Source: Gemmatimonadota bacterium (GTDB taxonomy: Bacteria > Gemmatimonadota > Gemmatimonadetes > Longimicrobiales > Gaopeijiaceae). Taken from it: DNA of 64,000 nt. The notes beneath the pieces were generated by a model that was not told the origin of the DNA, ran no database searches, and saw only the letters and a list, made by a program, of their open reading frames with translations. The stretch lies in assembly GCA_016873995.1 (NCBI GenBank), contig VGVR01000005.1, positions 1 to 64,000 on the forward strand, written 5' to 3'. Within the stretch, counting starts at the first letter, position 1. Each line of letters begins with the position of its first letter. A program made the position numbers and the translations under genes. This document shows, piece after piece, positions 9,117 to 21,227 of the stretch.

Positions 9117-10823
9117 TCAGCGCGACGCCGGGTCGATGTACCAGTCCTTGATGTTCAGCCACTCGCCGCGGGCGTCCATGACCGCCCCGCGGACGCGCCG
9201 ATTCACGCCGTCCAACCGGTCGGGGAAGTAGAAGTACGTGTACGGCTGCTCCTCGACGATGGCCGCCTGGTACTCACGCCAGACCTCCTTCGCTTCCTCG
9301 CGGTCCACGGTCACCGACAGCTGCTCGAGCAGCCGGTCGATCTCCGGGTTATGCGTACCGACCCACGCGTACGGCTGATCGATGCGCGCCGAATGGAAGA
9401 GGTCCATGTCGTTCAGCTTGAACTCGGTCACCCACCCCATCACGACGCCGTCGAAGTCTCGCAGCGTCGGAGTGTTGATCTGCTGCAGCAGCGTCGCCCA
9501 CTCCACCACCTGAGGGCGCGCCTCGATGCCGACCTGCGCGAGCTGCGCCTGCATGATCTCCGCCACGTCCTGCCGCTGCTGATTCCCCGTGTTGTACTTG
9601 ATCGAAAACGACAGTCGCGTGCCGTCGGCCGACTCCCGGACCCCATCTCCGTCGCGGTCGCGCCAACCGGCCTCATCGAGCAGCGCGCGAGCTGCGGTCG
9701 GATCGTAGGCCAGCGTGGGCACGTTTTCGTCGTCGTAGGCCCAGTGGAACGGCGGCACGCCCGAGTTCGCGACCGTGCCGTATCCCAGCAGGATCGCCTG
9801 AACGATCTCCTCGCGGTTCGTCGCCATCGTGATCGCGCGACGGACCCTGGCGTCCGACAGTTGTGGCTTACGCGAGTTCCAGCCGACGAAGACGTAGTTG
9901 CGGAAGGTGTACGCGAGCAGCTCCAGGTTGGGGTCGTCGAGGATCTGCTGCGCCTGGTCGGGACGGGGGGCCAGGTAGACGTCGATGTTCTCCGTGAGCA
10001 GCTCGGTGAGCAGCGTGGTCTGCTCCGGGATGATGCGGTATACGTAGCGGTCGACGAACGGCCGGCCGCCGAGCGCGGCGGGAAACGCCGGGTTCGCCTC
10101 GAACACCCAGCGGTCCTGCGAGCGGTGCTCAACGAACACGAACGGGCCATTGCCGACCGGGCACTGCTCCCCGAACGGATGCTGCGCGAGCTGGTCGTGC
10201 GGCACGTCACGCAGCAGGTGCTCCGGGAGGATGCCCAGGGTGCGGAACGGATCGAGAAACTCGGAGTGCGGCTCCAGCGAGATGCGCACCGTGAAGTCGT
10301 CGATCACCTCGACGCCCTCGGGCTCCTTCACGTAGTGGTCCCAGAACGCGGCGTTCGGGAAGGCCGTCAACGGATCCGTGACGACCTCGTAGGTGAACGC
10401 CACGTCGTTCGCGTCGGTCCGTTCGCCGTCGTGCCAGTACACGTCCTGGCGGATATGGAACGTGATCGCGCGGCCGTCCTCCGAGATCTCCCACGACTCG
10501 GCGAGATAGGGCTGTGCGTTCAGCTGGGCGTCGTAGTTGACCAAGGTCATCAACCCCACGAACTGCTGGTGCTGTGTCGACGAGTGATCCGCAGAGATGG
10601 CGGAGTTGAGTCCATCGGCGACTTCGCCGATCGAGCCGATGACGACCGTCCCGCCGTAGCGTGGATCGCTCGGCGTGGGGTGCTGGGAGCGCGCCTGCTC
10701 CATGTAGGCGGCGACGCGCGGGAGCACCGCCTGACAGAACGGATCGCCGGACACTTCCGTCGAATCTCCGCCACCACACGCGGCCAACACCGAGCCAGCC
10801 GCGATCGCGAGCACCTTTTTCAT
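9117..10823 (-). CDS. oppA: Oligopeptide-binding lipoprotein OppA (SBP family 5)
   Basis: A 568-residue extracytoplasmic solute-binding protein that captures peptides for OppBCDF. The first 16 residues are a lipoprotein signal with lipobox VLAAC, so the mature protein is lipid-anchored. SBP family 5 features include YGGTVVIGS near the mature N-terminus, AESWEISEDGRAITFHIRQDVYWHDG, and the DARVRRAITMATNREEIVQAIL region. It is the first transporter gene and starts 10 bp after lipM on the same strand. Nickel or dipeptide binding cannot be ruled out from sequence alone. Confidence 0.93.
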   Translation of the reverse strand: MKKVLAIAAGSVLAACGGGDSTEVSGDPFCQAVLPRVAAYMEQARSQHPTPSDPRYGGTVVIGSIGEVADGLNSAISADHSSTQHQQFVGLMTLVNYDAQLNAQPYLAESWEISEDGRAITFHIRQDVYWHDGERTDANDVAFTYEVVTDPLTAFPNAAFWDHYVKEPEGVEVIDDFTVRISLEPHSEFLDPFRTLGILPEHLLRDVPHDQLAQHPFGEQCPVGNGPFVFVEHRSQDRWVFEANPAFPAALGGRPFVDRYVYRIIPEQTTLLTELLTENIDVYLAPRPDQAQQILDDPNLELLAYTFRNYVFVGWNSRKPQLSDARVRRAITMATNREEIVQAILLGYGTVANSGVPPFHWAYDDENVPTLAYDPTAARALLDEAGWRDRDGDGVRESADGTRLSFSIKYNTGNQQRQDVAEIMQAQLAQVGIEARPQVVEWATLLQQINTPTLRDFDGVVMGWVTEFKLNDMDLFHSARIDQPYAWVGTHNPEIDRLLEQLSVTVDREEAKEVWREYQAAIVEEQPYTYFYFPDRLDGVNRRVRGAVMDARGEWLNIKDWYIDPASR

Positions 10824-10833
10824 ATGCCCTCCC

Positions 10834-12072
10834 CTACCGACGGAATGTCCATGAGTCCGACCAGTACCGCTCCCGCTCGAGCTCGTCCGCGAGCGCCAGC
10901 TCCGACGCCGACATGCCGCCGTCCAGCCAATCTCCCCCCAGGCCGGCGCGCAGACTGTTTGCCACTACCCCGGCGACCTCGTCAATGCTCACGTCGCCGA
11001 TCAGCTCGCGCAGCGTGACGGGCGCGGAGGCCACCGCCGCGGCGGCCAGGGGGCCCTGGTCCCCGGCGAGCAGGATCGAGCCGTGCTGCAAGAGCGCGTC
11101 TCCGATCCGCGCCTGCGCGCTCCCGACGATCTTCCGCCCCCGAGCTGCGACCTCGCCGGCGGCCGGGACCTGGAAGCAAGGTCCGGCGTCGGGGGCGAGG
11201 GCCCGACCCCGGGCGCCATCCACGAGGTCGACCGGGGCGCCGAGCTCGCGGAGCGCGGCTGCGAGCGCCGCGTTAATGCGGGCGTAGGCGTCTCGCACGC
11301 TACCCCACGCGCGCAGCGGCGCGATCACGGCGTAGGTGAGCTCCCGGTGGTGCAGGACTGCACGCCCACCCGTCGGCCGACGCACGACGTCGAAGCCCTC
11401 GGCTCGTAGGTCGTCGATCGGATAGGCAGACGCGGGCTCGTTGCGCCCGAGGGAGAGCGTGGGGCGGGTCCAGCCGTAGAGGCGGAGAGTGGCGGGCTTC
11501 CAGCCGGCCTGGTCGGCGTCGCACCCCTCACCGCCCATCGACGCCGCCAGCGCATGGTCGAGCGCCATGTTGCAGGCGCCGGAGCGCACCTCGTACGTCA
11601 GATGTCGCCAAACCAGCGCCGGAGCGTGGTTACGCGACAGTCGCGGCCGGTAACCAGCCGCCGGAGGGCGGTTGTGCGACAGTCGCGGCCGATAACCAGC
11701 CGCCGGACGCGGATTATGCGACAGCTGCGGCCGAATACCAGCGGCCGGAGAGCGTTCTTGCGACAGCTGCGGCCGAGGATCAGCCGACGCCTCCCGGGTT
11801 CTCGACGCCGCCGGATTTTCCGCGGAAAATTCCTGGTCGGACTCCGCGGAGGCCGGCCGCCCAGTTTCAGCTGAAACTGGCCGCGTAGACGTTTCGGCCC
11901 GGTTCTTTGATGCCGCGGGATTTCCCGCGGAAAGTTCCGGGCCCTCGCCCCCGCACTCGGCCGATGCTGCCCCAGCCGTCACCGCGGCAGCCGACCCCGT
12001 CGACGTTTCCGCGGAAACGCGTGCCCCCGCGAGGGTAGCCCGCCCCGCGTATCCGTGGAATGCGATCGTCAT
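10834..12072 (-). CDS. LipM/LplA-family octanoyl or lipoyl transferase with repeat-rich N-terminal extension
   Basis: The C-terminal 258 residues (from about 155) form a BPL/LplA/LipB fold. It opens WRHLTYEVRSGACNMALD and carries the substrate-binding RRPTGGRAVLHHRELTYAV. The stretch GPCFQVP followed by GRKIVGSAQAR places a cysteine (about 299) where LipM octanoyltransferases have their nucleophile. It therefore probably moves octanoyl or lipoyl groups onto carrier domains such as GcvH, found in this window. Residues 1-154 are unlike any family member. They contain repeated SAE motifs encoded by DNA palindromes, then four 14-residue repeats. The ATG at 12072 has a GAGGAG site three bases upstream; a GTG at 12138 is the alternative. 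It is 10 bp upstream of oppA. Confidence 0.8.
   Translation of the reverse strand: MTIAFHGYAGRATLAGARVSAETSTGSAAAVTAGAASAECGGEGPELSAGNPAASKNRAETSTRPVSAETGRPASAESDQEFSAENPAASRTREASADPRPQLSQERSPAAGIRPQLSHNPRPAAGYRPRLSHNRPPAAGYRPRLSRNHAPALVWRHLTYEVRSGACNMALDHALAASMGGEGCDADQAGWKPATLRLYGWTRPTLSLGRNEPASAYPIDDLRAEGFDVVRRPTGGRAVLHHRELTYAVIAPLRAWGSVRDAYARINAALAAALRELGAPVDLVDGARGRALAPDAGPCFQVPAAGEVAARGRKIVGSAQARIGDALLQHGSILLAGDQGPLAAAAVASAPVTLRELIGDVSIDEVAGVVANSLRAGLGGDWLDGGMSASELALADELERERYWSDSWTFRR
11608..11775. repeat. Four 42-bp tandem repeats
   Basis: The array encodes four 14-residue units of the form RPxLSxxxxPAAGY (residues 100-155 of the LipM-like protein). Copies differ at several bases, so the array is old or diverging. 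The unit recalls the GC-rich ACAGTC...GCGCCGA repeats at 3841-3946, though I cannot show common origin. Confidence 0.8.
11815..12019. repeat. Cluster of perfect DNA palindromes
   Basis: Palindromes lie at 11815-11830 (16 bp, ATTTTCCGCGGAAAAT), 11842-11851 (10 bp, centred on CCGCGG), 11861-11880 (20 bp, centred on CAGCTG) and 12004-12019 (16 bp, CGTTTCCGCGGAAACG). An imperfect copy lies at 11921-11933. All sit in the frame that encodes the N-terminal extension of the LipM-like protein. Confidence 0.85.
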
Positions 12073-12262
12073 CGGCTCCTCACCGGCTGTTTGACCACCC
12101 GGGGCGTGCTCGGCCACCGAGTCCGCTGCGTGGCCCACCCGTCATGCGTGGCCCGCTACTTAGGGCCTCTCCACGGCTCCAGCAAGCCCGCTTCCCCTTA
12201 CCTGGCCCTTATCCAAGGAACCGTTGCGGCGCGAACTCGCACGCCCGAGCATCTTCAGACGC

Positions 12263-13299
12263 ATGAGCGAGCACCACGACGGGCGGTTCCGGCTCCGAGT
12301 CTTGGGTCCACCCGACCTCCGAGCCCCCGATGGACGTCGCGTCGGATCCGTGCTCTCCCAGCCCAAACGCCTCGGGCTGCTCACGTACCTCGCGCTGGAC
12401 CCGGGCCCTGTATCCCGCGAGAGCGTGCTCGCGACCTTCTGGCCCGACGCCGACGAGGCCCGCGCCCGCAACGCGCTCAGTCAGGCGCTCTTCCACCTCC
12501 GGCGCGCGTTGGGAGAGGACGTCGTGCAGAGTGTGGAGGGCGATCGCCTCTGGGTTTCGCCCGACCGGCTCCAGTGCGACGTGACCGATCTCTTGGCGGG
12601 CGGTGCGTCGGTCTCAGGCGACGCCGGCGAGCTACTCGAAGGGTGGCACGCGGATGAAGCTGCACTGCGAGAGTGGCTCGAGGCTCAGCGCGCCCGGGTC
12701 CGCACACGCGACGCACAGACGCCAACGCCGGGGCCTGCGGAAGTCGCTCAGACGCCAACGCCGGGGCTTGCGGAGGTCCTTCCGACCTCGCACCGGCACA
12801 CGCTCCCTCTCCGCTGGGTAGCCGCAGCCGCCGTCCTGCGCTCGTGCCGTTCGGCGCGGCGACCGTCCGCCTCGTGGCAGGATCGCAGAGCGAGGATCTC
12901 GCCGTGCTCCTGCCGCGGGTGACCGTGGCGCCGGGCGCGGCCGACCTCAGCCCGCAGACGATTCTCGAGGAGGTCCTGGCACGCCTGCCCCATCAGGAAA
13001 ACGTGCGCATCAGACCGGCTCCCTCTGCATCCTCGGTCCCGGACTTCAGCACGCAGCTCGCGACTATCGGTGCCACGGAGGACGACGCCCCCGACTGGAT
13101 TCTGGAGGTGAACGTGCGCGTCACGGCCGGCACCGTCGGCGTTGTCGGCCTACTCTACCGGGCGCCACTGCTGGATGTCCCCGGTCGCGAGAGCTTCAGT
13201 GTCGGCTACGATCGCCCCGAGGAGACGGTCATCGAAGTGCCGCGCGAGATCGCGCGCGGCGTGGCGCAGATGGTGGAGCGGGTGCTCGGGGAAAGGTGA
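12263..13299 (+). pseudogene. SARP/BTAD-type DNA-binding protein with membrane anchor, frameshifted
   Basis: The N-terminal part (from ATG 12263) reads as a winged-helix DNA-binding domain of the SARP/OmpR type: FRLRVLGPPDLRAPDGRRVG, LLTYLALDPGPVSRESVLATFWPDADEARARNALSQALFHLRRAL. Helical residues and a Pro/Thr-rich 11-residue repeat follow. At about 12835 the frame breaks inside what would be a membrane segment (RWVAAAAVL then, in the +1 frame, ALVPFGAATVRL). The second frame continues to 13299 with a soluble C-terminal domain of about 140 residues that I do not recognise. One inserted G after GTCCTG would restore a single protein of about 345 residues. It is either a pseudogene or a sequencing error. 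It is divergent from lipM. Confidence 0.65.
12716..12780. repeat. 33-bp direct repeat, two copies
   Basis: Two near-identical 33-bp units (from 12716 and 12749) encode the 11-residue repeat AQTPTPGxAEV in the linker between the DNA-binding domain and the membrane segment of the SARP-like protein. Confidence 0.8.
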
Positions 13300-13387
13300 G
13301 GGAGGGCCGATTTCGCCATGTGCGCATCCCGGTGGGATCGCCACGCTAAAGGCATCCTACCGAGGGAGGCCGCCGAAGGAGCGTAGA

Positions 13388-13425
13388 TACGCTATCCTGT
13401 ACGTCACGACGTACCTTCTAGCGTA
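13388..13425. promoter_or_regulatory. 38-bp nested palindrome upstream of the Phd antitoxin (likely operator)
   Basis: TACGCTA-4-GTACGT-CACG-ACGTAC-4-TAGCGTA forms two nested perfect inverted repeats around one centre (13406/13407), ending 14 bp before the antitoxin start. Phd/YefM antitoxins bind palindromes that overlap their own promoters, so this is very probably the autoregulatory operator. Function is inferred from position and symmetry. Confidence 0.7.
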
Positions 13426-13439
13426 CCTATGAGGTAGCC

Positions 13440-13721
13440 ATGGCAGACATCAGACCAGGAAAGGACGTGCAAACCCTGTCCGCTTTTCGCGCCAACGCGG
13501 CTGGCATGATCGACCACGTCCGACGTTCACGCCGGCCGCTGATCATCACCCAGAACGGCCGGAGCGCCGCGGTGGTGCTCGACGTCGAGCAGTACGACGC
13601 GCTCCTCGACGAACTCGATGTGGTGCGCGACGTACGCGAGTCGCTTGCACAACTCGAGCGCGGCGAAGGTGTCCCGCACGGGGAGGCGATGGCGCGTTTG
13701 CGTGCTCGCGTGCGTGAGTGA
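13440..13721 (+). CDS. Type II antitoxin, Phd/YefM family
   Basis: A 93-residue antitoxin. The N-terminal Phd/YefM DNA-binding fold is clear: the LSAFRANAAGMIDHVRRSRRPLIITQNGRSAAVVLDVEQYDALLDEL region holds the family's alternating pattern. The C-terminal 30 residues (ESLAQLERGEGVPHGEAMARLR) are the toxin-neutralising tail. The ATG at 13440 follows a GAGG site. A 38-bp palindrome just upstream is the probable self-binding operator. The toxin gene starts in a GTGA overlap with the stop codon but is only a 30-codon stump, so the antitoxin may now be an orphan. Confidence 0.9.
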   Translation: MADIRPGKDVQTLSAFRANAAGMIDHVRRSRRPLIITQNGRSAAVVLDVEQYDALLDELDVVRDVRESLAQLERGEGVPHGEAMARLRARVRE

Positions 13722-13810
13722 TCCTGCGGTGGTCGTCGCTGGCGTTGCGGCGCGCCACTGACATCGTCGACTACATCGCGAGCGACCGACCACAGGCGGT
13801 CGGCGCCTGA
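13718..13810 (+). pseudogene. Truncated ParE/RelE-type toxin (N-terminal stump)
   Basis: GTG at 13718 overlaps the antitoxin stop as GTGA and opens a 30-codon frame ending in TGA at 13808. The protein reads ILRWSSLALRRATDIVDYIASDRPQA, which matches the first third of ParE/RelE-type toxins (about 95 residues), including the DYIA helix. The rest of the fold and its active residues are missing. The converging gene ends three bases later, so the deletion removed the toxin's remainder. Confidence 0.75.
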
Positions 13811-13812
13811 CC

Positions 13813-15210
13813 TTACGAGATCACCAAGAACGGGAACGTCACCGCGGTGTTGTTGCCCGCGTTCGTCTCGACCTCCCGCCGCAACGGCCTGAGCCGCGCC
13901 GTATTGGATACGTTGCCCGGCGCGCCGGTCACCGTGGCGAGAATGCGGAGCGTATCCGCCGGCGCGCCCACCGGCAGGTTGCCCACCGACCAGATGCGCG
14001 TGGCCTGACTGTAGCTGCCGCGGGTCGCGGTCGACGACAGGAACGTCAACGCACTCGGCACGGTGTCCGTCACCTCGACGCCGGTGGCGATCTGCGGGCC
14101 GGACGCGTTCCGCACCGTCACGATGATGTCGACGGTATCGCCGGCGCTCGCAGCCAGGGTGTCGAAGCTGGTCGACACGGCCACGTCGGCGGCCTTGTTG
14201 AAGGTCGTGATCTCGCTAGCCGAACGAACCAGGAGCCGCCAGCGCACCGTTCCGGAGCCGTCGTCGAACGGCGACAGCAGCCCCGTCGCCTGGCTGACGG
14301 CGACGATGGTGTCAGGTCGAATCGCCGGAGCGGGCGTAATGGTCAAGTACGACCGCAACACGACCTCGACGGAGTCCCCGCCGTTGTGGGCCCAGAAGCG
14401 GAAGTCGTTGGCGACCGTGGCGGTGTCCTTGATGTCCGCGTCGCGGATCCTGACGAGCGCAGCGTCGAGTGTGCCGCCGCTCGCGAGCCGCGCCGCCGCT
14501 GCGCTCACCTCGACCGGAAGGGGGAACTGGGCCGACGGAACCAGCACGATCGGCGTCACGGCATCCAGCGCCGGGCGCCCATGACTCACGGCCGTTCGTC
14601 CGAGGAGGCGCAACGAGTCCCCGGGGGCGAGGGTCACGCGGTCGACGTTCGTGCCACGTAGGTAGCTGGTCGGTCCCTTGAAGAACACCAGCCCGTCGCC
14701 ATTGAACTGGCGCGGGTTGAGCGCGATCCCGGAGGTGAACACCCGCTTCCCCGGAGGCGCAGCCAGTACCTCCGCAAGAGTCATCGTGGGGTACGTTGCC
14801 CCCAGGCTGAACAGCGTGGTGTCACCGACCTCCACGGTCACGTTTCCGCCCGTGCCGAGGGCCTGCAGCAAATCGCCGAGGACGGTCAAACTCAAGCGCA
14901 CCTGATACGCACCGACAGGTACGTCGCGCAGTATGAAGACGCCCAGCGTATCGGTCGTGTCCGTGGCAGCCACCGCCGACGTTCCCGGAGTCACGACCTG
15001 CACGGTGGCGAGGCGCAGTGGCGTATCACCCGCGTCTGCGACGCCACTCCCGTTCCGGTCGAGGAAGGCCTGTCCGAAGATCACGCCCGTCGCCGAGATC
15101 TCGAGCAGCTCGACGTCGGTCACCGTCATGCATGACCACGCGCTCGCAACCACGGTCGCCACGACCAGCGGCCAGCGCCGCGCCCGCGTCGAAGAAGTCA
15201 AAGGCGTCAT
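13813..15210 (-). CDS. Exported protein with SdrD-like B domain and C-terminal DUF11 domain
   Basis: A 465-residue secreted or lipid-anchored protein of unknown function. An Arg-rich N-terminus leads into a hydrophobic segment ending SAWSC, possibly a degenerate lipobox. Residues about 40-120 resemble a cell-surface B-type repeat (GQAFLDRNGSGVADAGDTPL, then GVFILRDVPVGAYQVRLS). The middle is unassigned. The last 110 residues match the DUF11 surface repeat: VAVSTSFDTLAASAGDTVD, VTVRNASG, VEVTDTVPSALTFLSST, NNTAVTFPF. The start overlaps the stop of the broken TonB receptor by 4 bp, so the two were one transcript. A surface partner of that receptor is plausible but unproven. Confidence 0.65.
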   Translation of the reverse strand: MTPLTSSTRARRWPLVVATVVASAWSCMTVTDVELLEISATGVIFGQAFLDRNGSGVADAGDTPLRLATVQVVTPGTSAVAATDTTDTLGVFILRDVPVGAYQVRLSLTVLGDLLQALGTGGNVTVEVGDTTLFSLGATYPTMTLAEVLAAPPGKRVFTSGIALNPRQFNGDGLVFFKGPTSYLRGTNVDRVTLAPGDSLRLLGRTAVSHGRPALDAVTPIVLVPSAQFPLPVEVSAAAARLASGGTLDAALVRIRDADIKDTATVANDFRFWAHNGGDSVEVVLRSYLTITPAPAIRPDTIVAVSQATGLLSPFDDGSGTVRWRLLVRSASEITTFNKAADVAVSTSFDTLAASAGDTVDIIVTVRNASGPQIATGVEVTDTVPSALTFLSSTATRGSYSQATRIWSVGNLPVGAPADTLRILATVTGAPGNVSNTARLRPLRREVETNAGNNTAVTFPFLVIS

Positions 15211-18195
15211 CCGATGCGGAACCCGATGCGAATCATGCGACCCCGACTCGTGGGGTAGATCACGTCGCCGAAGTCCGGATTCACCATGAAGGGGATCGTC
15301 ACGGTGCCGCCACCACTCGTGATGGTTCCGGCCGGGTCGACGAGCAGAAGCGCATCGTCGATGATCCCGTCCTTGGATTCGATCAGGTCGAGCCCGTCCA
15401 CGATCAAGCTCGCCCGGCGCCCCATCACGCCCCCCAGATCCAAGCTCACGCGCACGTCGAGTCCATGAGAGACCGGGCCCCTACAGGAGTTCCGCGTCGC
15501 GAACGCTCCGAGTGACTCCGCGAGACACTTCCAGTCTTCGAGCAGCTGGGTCACCGTGGTGGCGTCCACGAAGGCCACGTCATTCCGAACCGATCCGTCC
15601 CCGTTCGCATCCACGCCCGTGCGATAGCGGGGTGTGAACGGGAGGCCCGAGCGCAGACGGTACACGGCCGACGCGGTCATCAGACTGAGGCTCGTGCGCG
15701 CCGTGACGACCAGCCGATCAGGTGCGTCGAAGTCCGACGTCCCCTCGGACCAGTCGTCCAGACCCGGGAGCGCGGGCGAGAGCTCCGCGTCCACGAGCCC
15801 CGAGGCCGCGCCGATCCAGTTGTCCGTGGTCTCCGACCTCGTGTAGGCAACCGAGAGGTTGATCGACTGGCTCGAGTACTCCAGGCCGCCGCTCATGCCC
15901 CAGTACTCCGACCACCCGTCCGGGTCGAGTGCCCAGGCCTCGTTGAACCCCGCGAAGCGGCGCACGTCAGCCGCGGTGGCGCTCACCAACGCGCCGTCCT
16001 GTGCCAGCGTCCCGAAGACGTAGCGGCCCCACGGGTCGAGCGCCGCGGGCACTGCAGATCGGTTGAGGTTCCGCCTGCGGAGCAGGAAGTCGGTCCGCCG
16101 ATAGACTGCGCCCACGTGCAGGTTCCAGCTCGACGTCAGGCTACGCACGAGCCCGACCGTGCCACGAGTCGAGCGCGGAGCGCGGGCGTCGGGGCCCAGC
16201 AGGGTCAGCATGGTCTCGGGGGTCGCGCCGCCGGGCAGCATGCTCATGGGCCAGTCGAGGCCAGAGCCGGCAAAATGCGTGGACGTGGCGGTGCCGTCCT
16301 GGGAGAAGAGCTGCGAGAGCGCTCCGGGGTCGAGATCACCGTGGTGGCTCGAGACCGTGCCGAAGATGCGCGTGCTGCCGTCGAGCGACGGATCCCACGT
16401 GAGCATTCCCGTCGCTCCGAGCTGACCGAACGCGGAGGGATACACGTCGTTGCGCAGACCGGACGCTTGTAGCCAAGCCGTGTTGGCGGTCGGCTCGGAG
16501 TCGGGAATCATCTCGCGGTCGAAGCGTGCGCCTATCGAACCCGTCAGCGCGGGACTCAGCTCGAATTCTTATTGCGCGTATACCCCGACCTCGCGTGTCG
16601 TGAACGAGGCCTCCGGCGCATCCGTCGCCCACGCCACCCCCCGCGTCGCGACGAGTGCCGATCCGTCGGTGTAGAAGAGGTCCAGCCGGTCGAGCTGCTC
16701 CACCGTGTGGCTGGTGACGCGAGCCGAGAGGCCCAGTTTCAGCGTGCCTGGACCTGCGCTCCAATGGGCACCCGGGAGCAGGACGAGGTCGATCCGAGAG
16801 GCTTCCGCGCCGTCTCCGGCGGCGAGCCCCACCTGACTCCCCGAGCCCGCCAGGTACCCGAACGGCCGCGCAGGCCTGGGGTCCTCGAACGAGCGATCGC
16901 TCCCAGAGACGCCTGCGCGGAAGTCGAACACCAGGCCCGGTCGATACTCCGACGTCCAGCCACCGGCGACAGAAAAGTCGAGACTCTCCTCAGCGAGCGC
17001 GGCGTCGCGAGCGATGGCGAGGGGGCCAGGACCGTCGAACTCTCGCTTCGCGTATGCTGCGCCGCCGCGGAGGAAGAGTTGGCCGGTCGTGCCTCGGGCC
17101 GCATCGAAACGCACGTGCGTCGAATACCGAGACAGCCGCTCGACCGAGGGCGTGGCCACCTCCGCGATCAGCGCAGGGTCCAGACCCGCGAGGCTCGCCG
17201 CGATCGTGTCACCGACCCTCGGGCCGAGCGGCGTGCCCTGACGGAAGACATCGCCTGAGATCACGACGTGCGCGCCCGGAGAGATGACCAGCGCGGTGCG
17301 CGCACCCGCCTGGACCGACGTGAGTGAAGGCGTCGAGATGTCGAGCCGGCTCGAGCTCCAGAGCGGCGCCCCGCTCCAGGCTCCGTCGAGCTCCAGCCCT
17401 CCGCTGCTCGCGCCGGTGCGCGTCGACATCGACACGACTCCACCCGCCGCCCCCGCCGACTCGATGTCGGGCGCCTCGTCCTGAGCTGCCACGGTGGCGA
17501 GCGCAGAGCGCCCGAACAGCGGGCCCGCCAGCAGCTCCGCGCGCGCGAGCGGGTGCGCCGCACGGTAGAACGGCACGCCGTCGGCGATCAGCAATGTCAT
17601 GCCGCCGGGAAGCCCTTGGGATCCGAGCGATGCGTCGAAGGTGGTCGAGAGGTCCGCCAGCCCGGTCAGGTCGTCGAACCGATGCGGGAGCCCATCGATC
17701 TCGGGCGCCGCGAAGCGGGTCCCGCCCGCCCTCCAGCGGCTCGTGGCCGACCCACCGAGCACCATCGTGTCGACCGTGAGGACCGGCGGCGGCGCCGGCC
17801 GGAGCACGAGCGCCACCGCCCCGCGCTCGCCGCCGCCGAGCGTCAACGTTCGTGCCACCACCGGGCGATAGCCGAGCGCTTCCGCGCGGATCTCGTACGA
17901 CCCTGGTGCCACGAGAGCGAACGCGTAGGCACCGGAGCCGTTCGTCGTGGCCTCTCGGCTACTGCCCTGACCGCCCCCCCACCCCGAGCGACGTCAGCGT
18001 GACGAGCGCGCCGGCCAGCGGCTGCCCCGTCGGTGTCGTCACCGTTCCGGCCACCGCAGCCGACGTCACCCCTTGGGCCACCGCCCCGAGCGGCGCAAGC
18101 AAGGCGGCCGCAAAGGCGGCTATGGCCAGGAACTTGGAGGCTGGGCGCAAACGAGCTGGGCGGGAGGCGGAGGGACACGGGACGACGACGGACAC
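15207..18195 (-). pseudogene. TonB-dependent receptor with carboxypeptidase-like domain, disrupted twice
   Basis: Read as one unit this is a receptor of about 990 residues for an outer-membrane substrate of unknown identity. Segment one (18195 to about 17960) has a signal peptide and the start of a carboxypeptidase-regulatory-like domain (VAGTVTTPTGQPLAGALVTL). A run of seven G (minus strand, about 17974-17980) then shifts the frame; six G would restore GSSREATTNGSGAYAF. Segment two (to 16569) holds the plug and first half of the barrel. An in-frame TAA at 16569-16571 interrupts VYAQ|EFELSPALTGSIGARFDRE, where GAA would restore it. Segment three runs to the stop at 15207, ending in a typical barrel strand. 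Two lesions suggest a decayed gene, though homopolymer error could explain the first. Confidence 0.8.
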
Positions 18196-18317
18196 GCGAA
18201 ACCCTAAAACATATGCCGCGCGTCGCTCCGCGTGGAAGCGCGACGTTGCGCCGACCCACTGGACTCGTCGTCGCCGATCACCCCGGAGAGCCGCAGCCTA
18301 CCGCACCCGCGTCCCCC

Positions 18318-21182
<2,865 letters not shown>

Positions 21183-21227
21183 GCGATCAGCGAGGGCGCG
21201 CGCGAGGAGTCGTACAGGATGCCTCGG

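Noticed and set aside
16569-16571. Internal stop of the TonB receptor as a selenocysteine codon
   Set aside because: It is TAA, not TGA, and the position is not a redox cysteine in receptors of this type.
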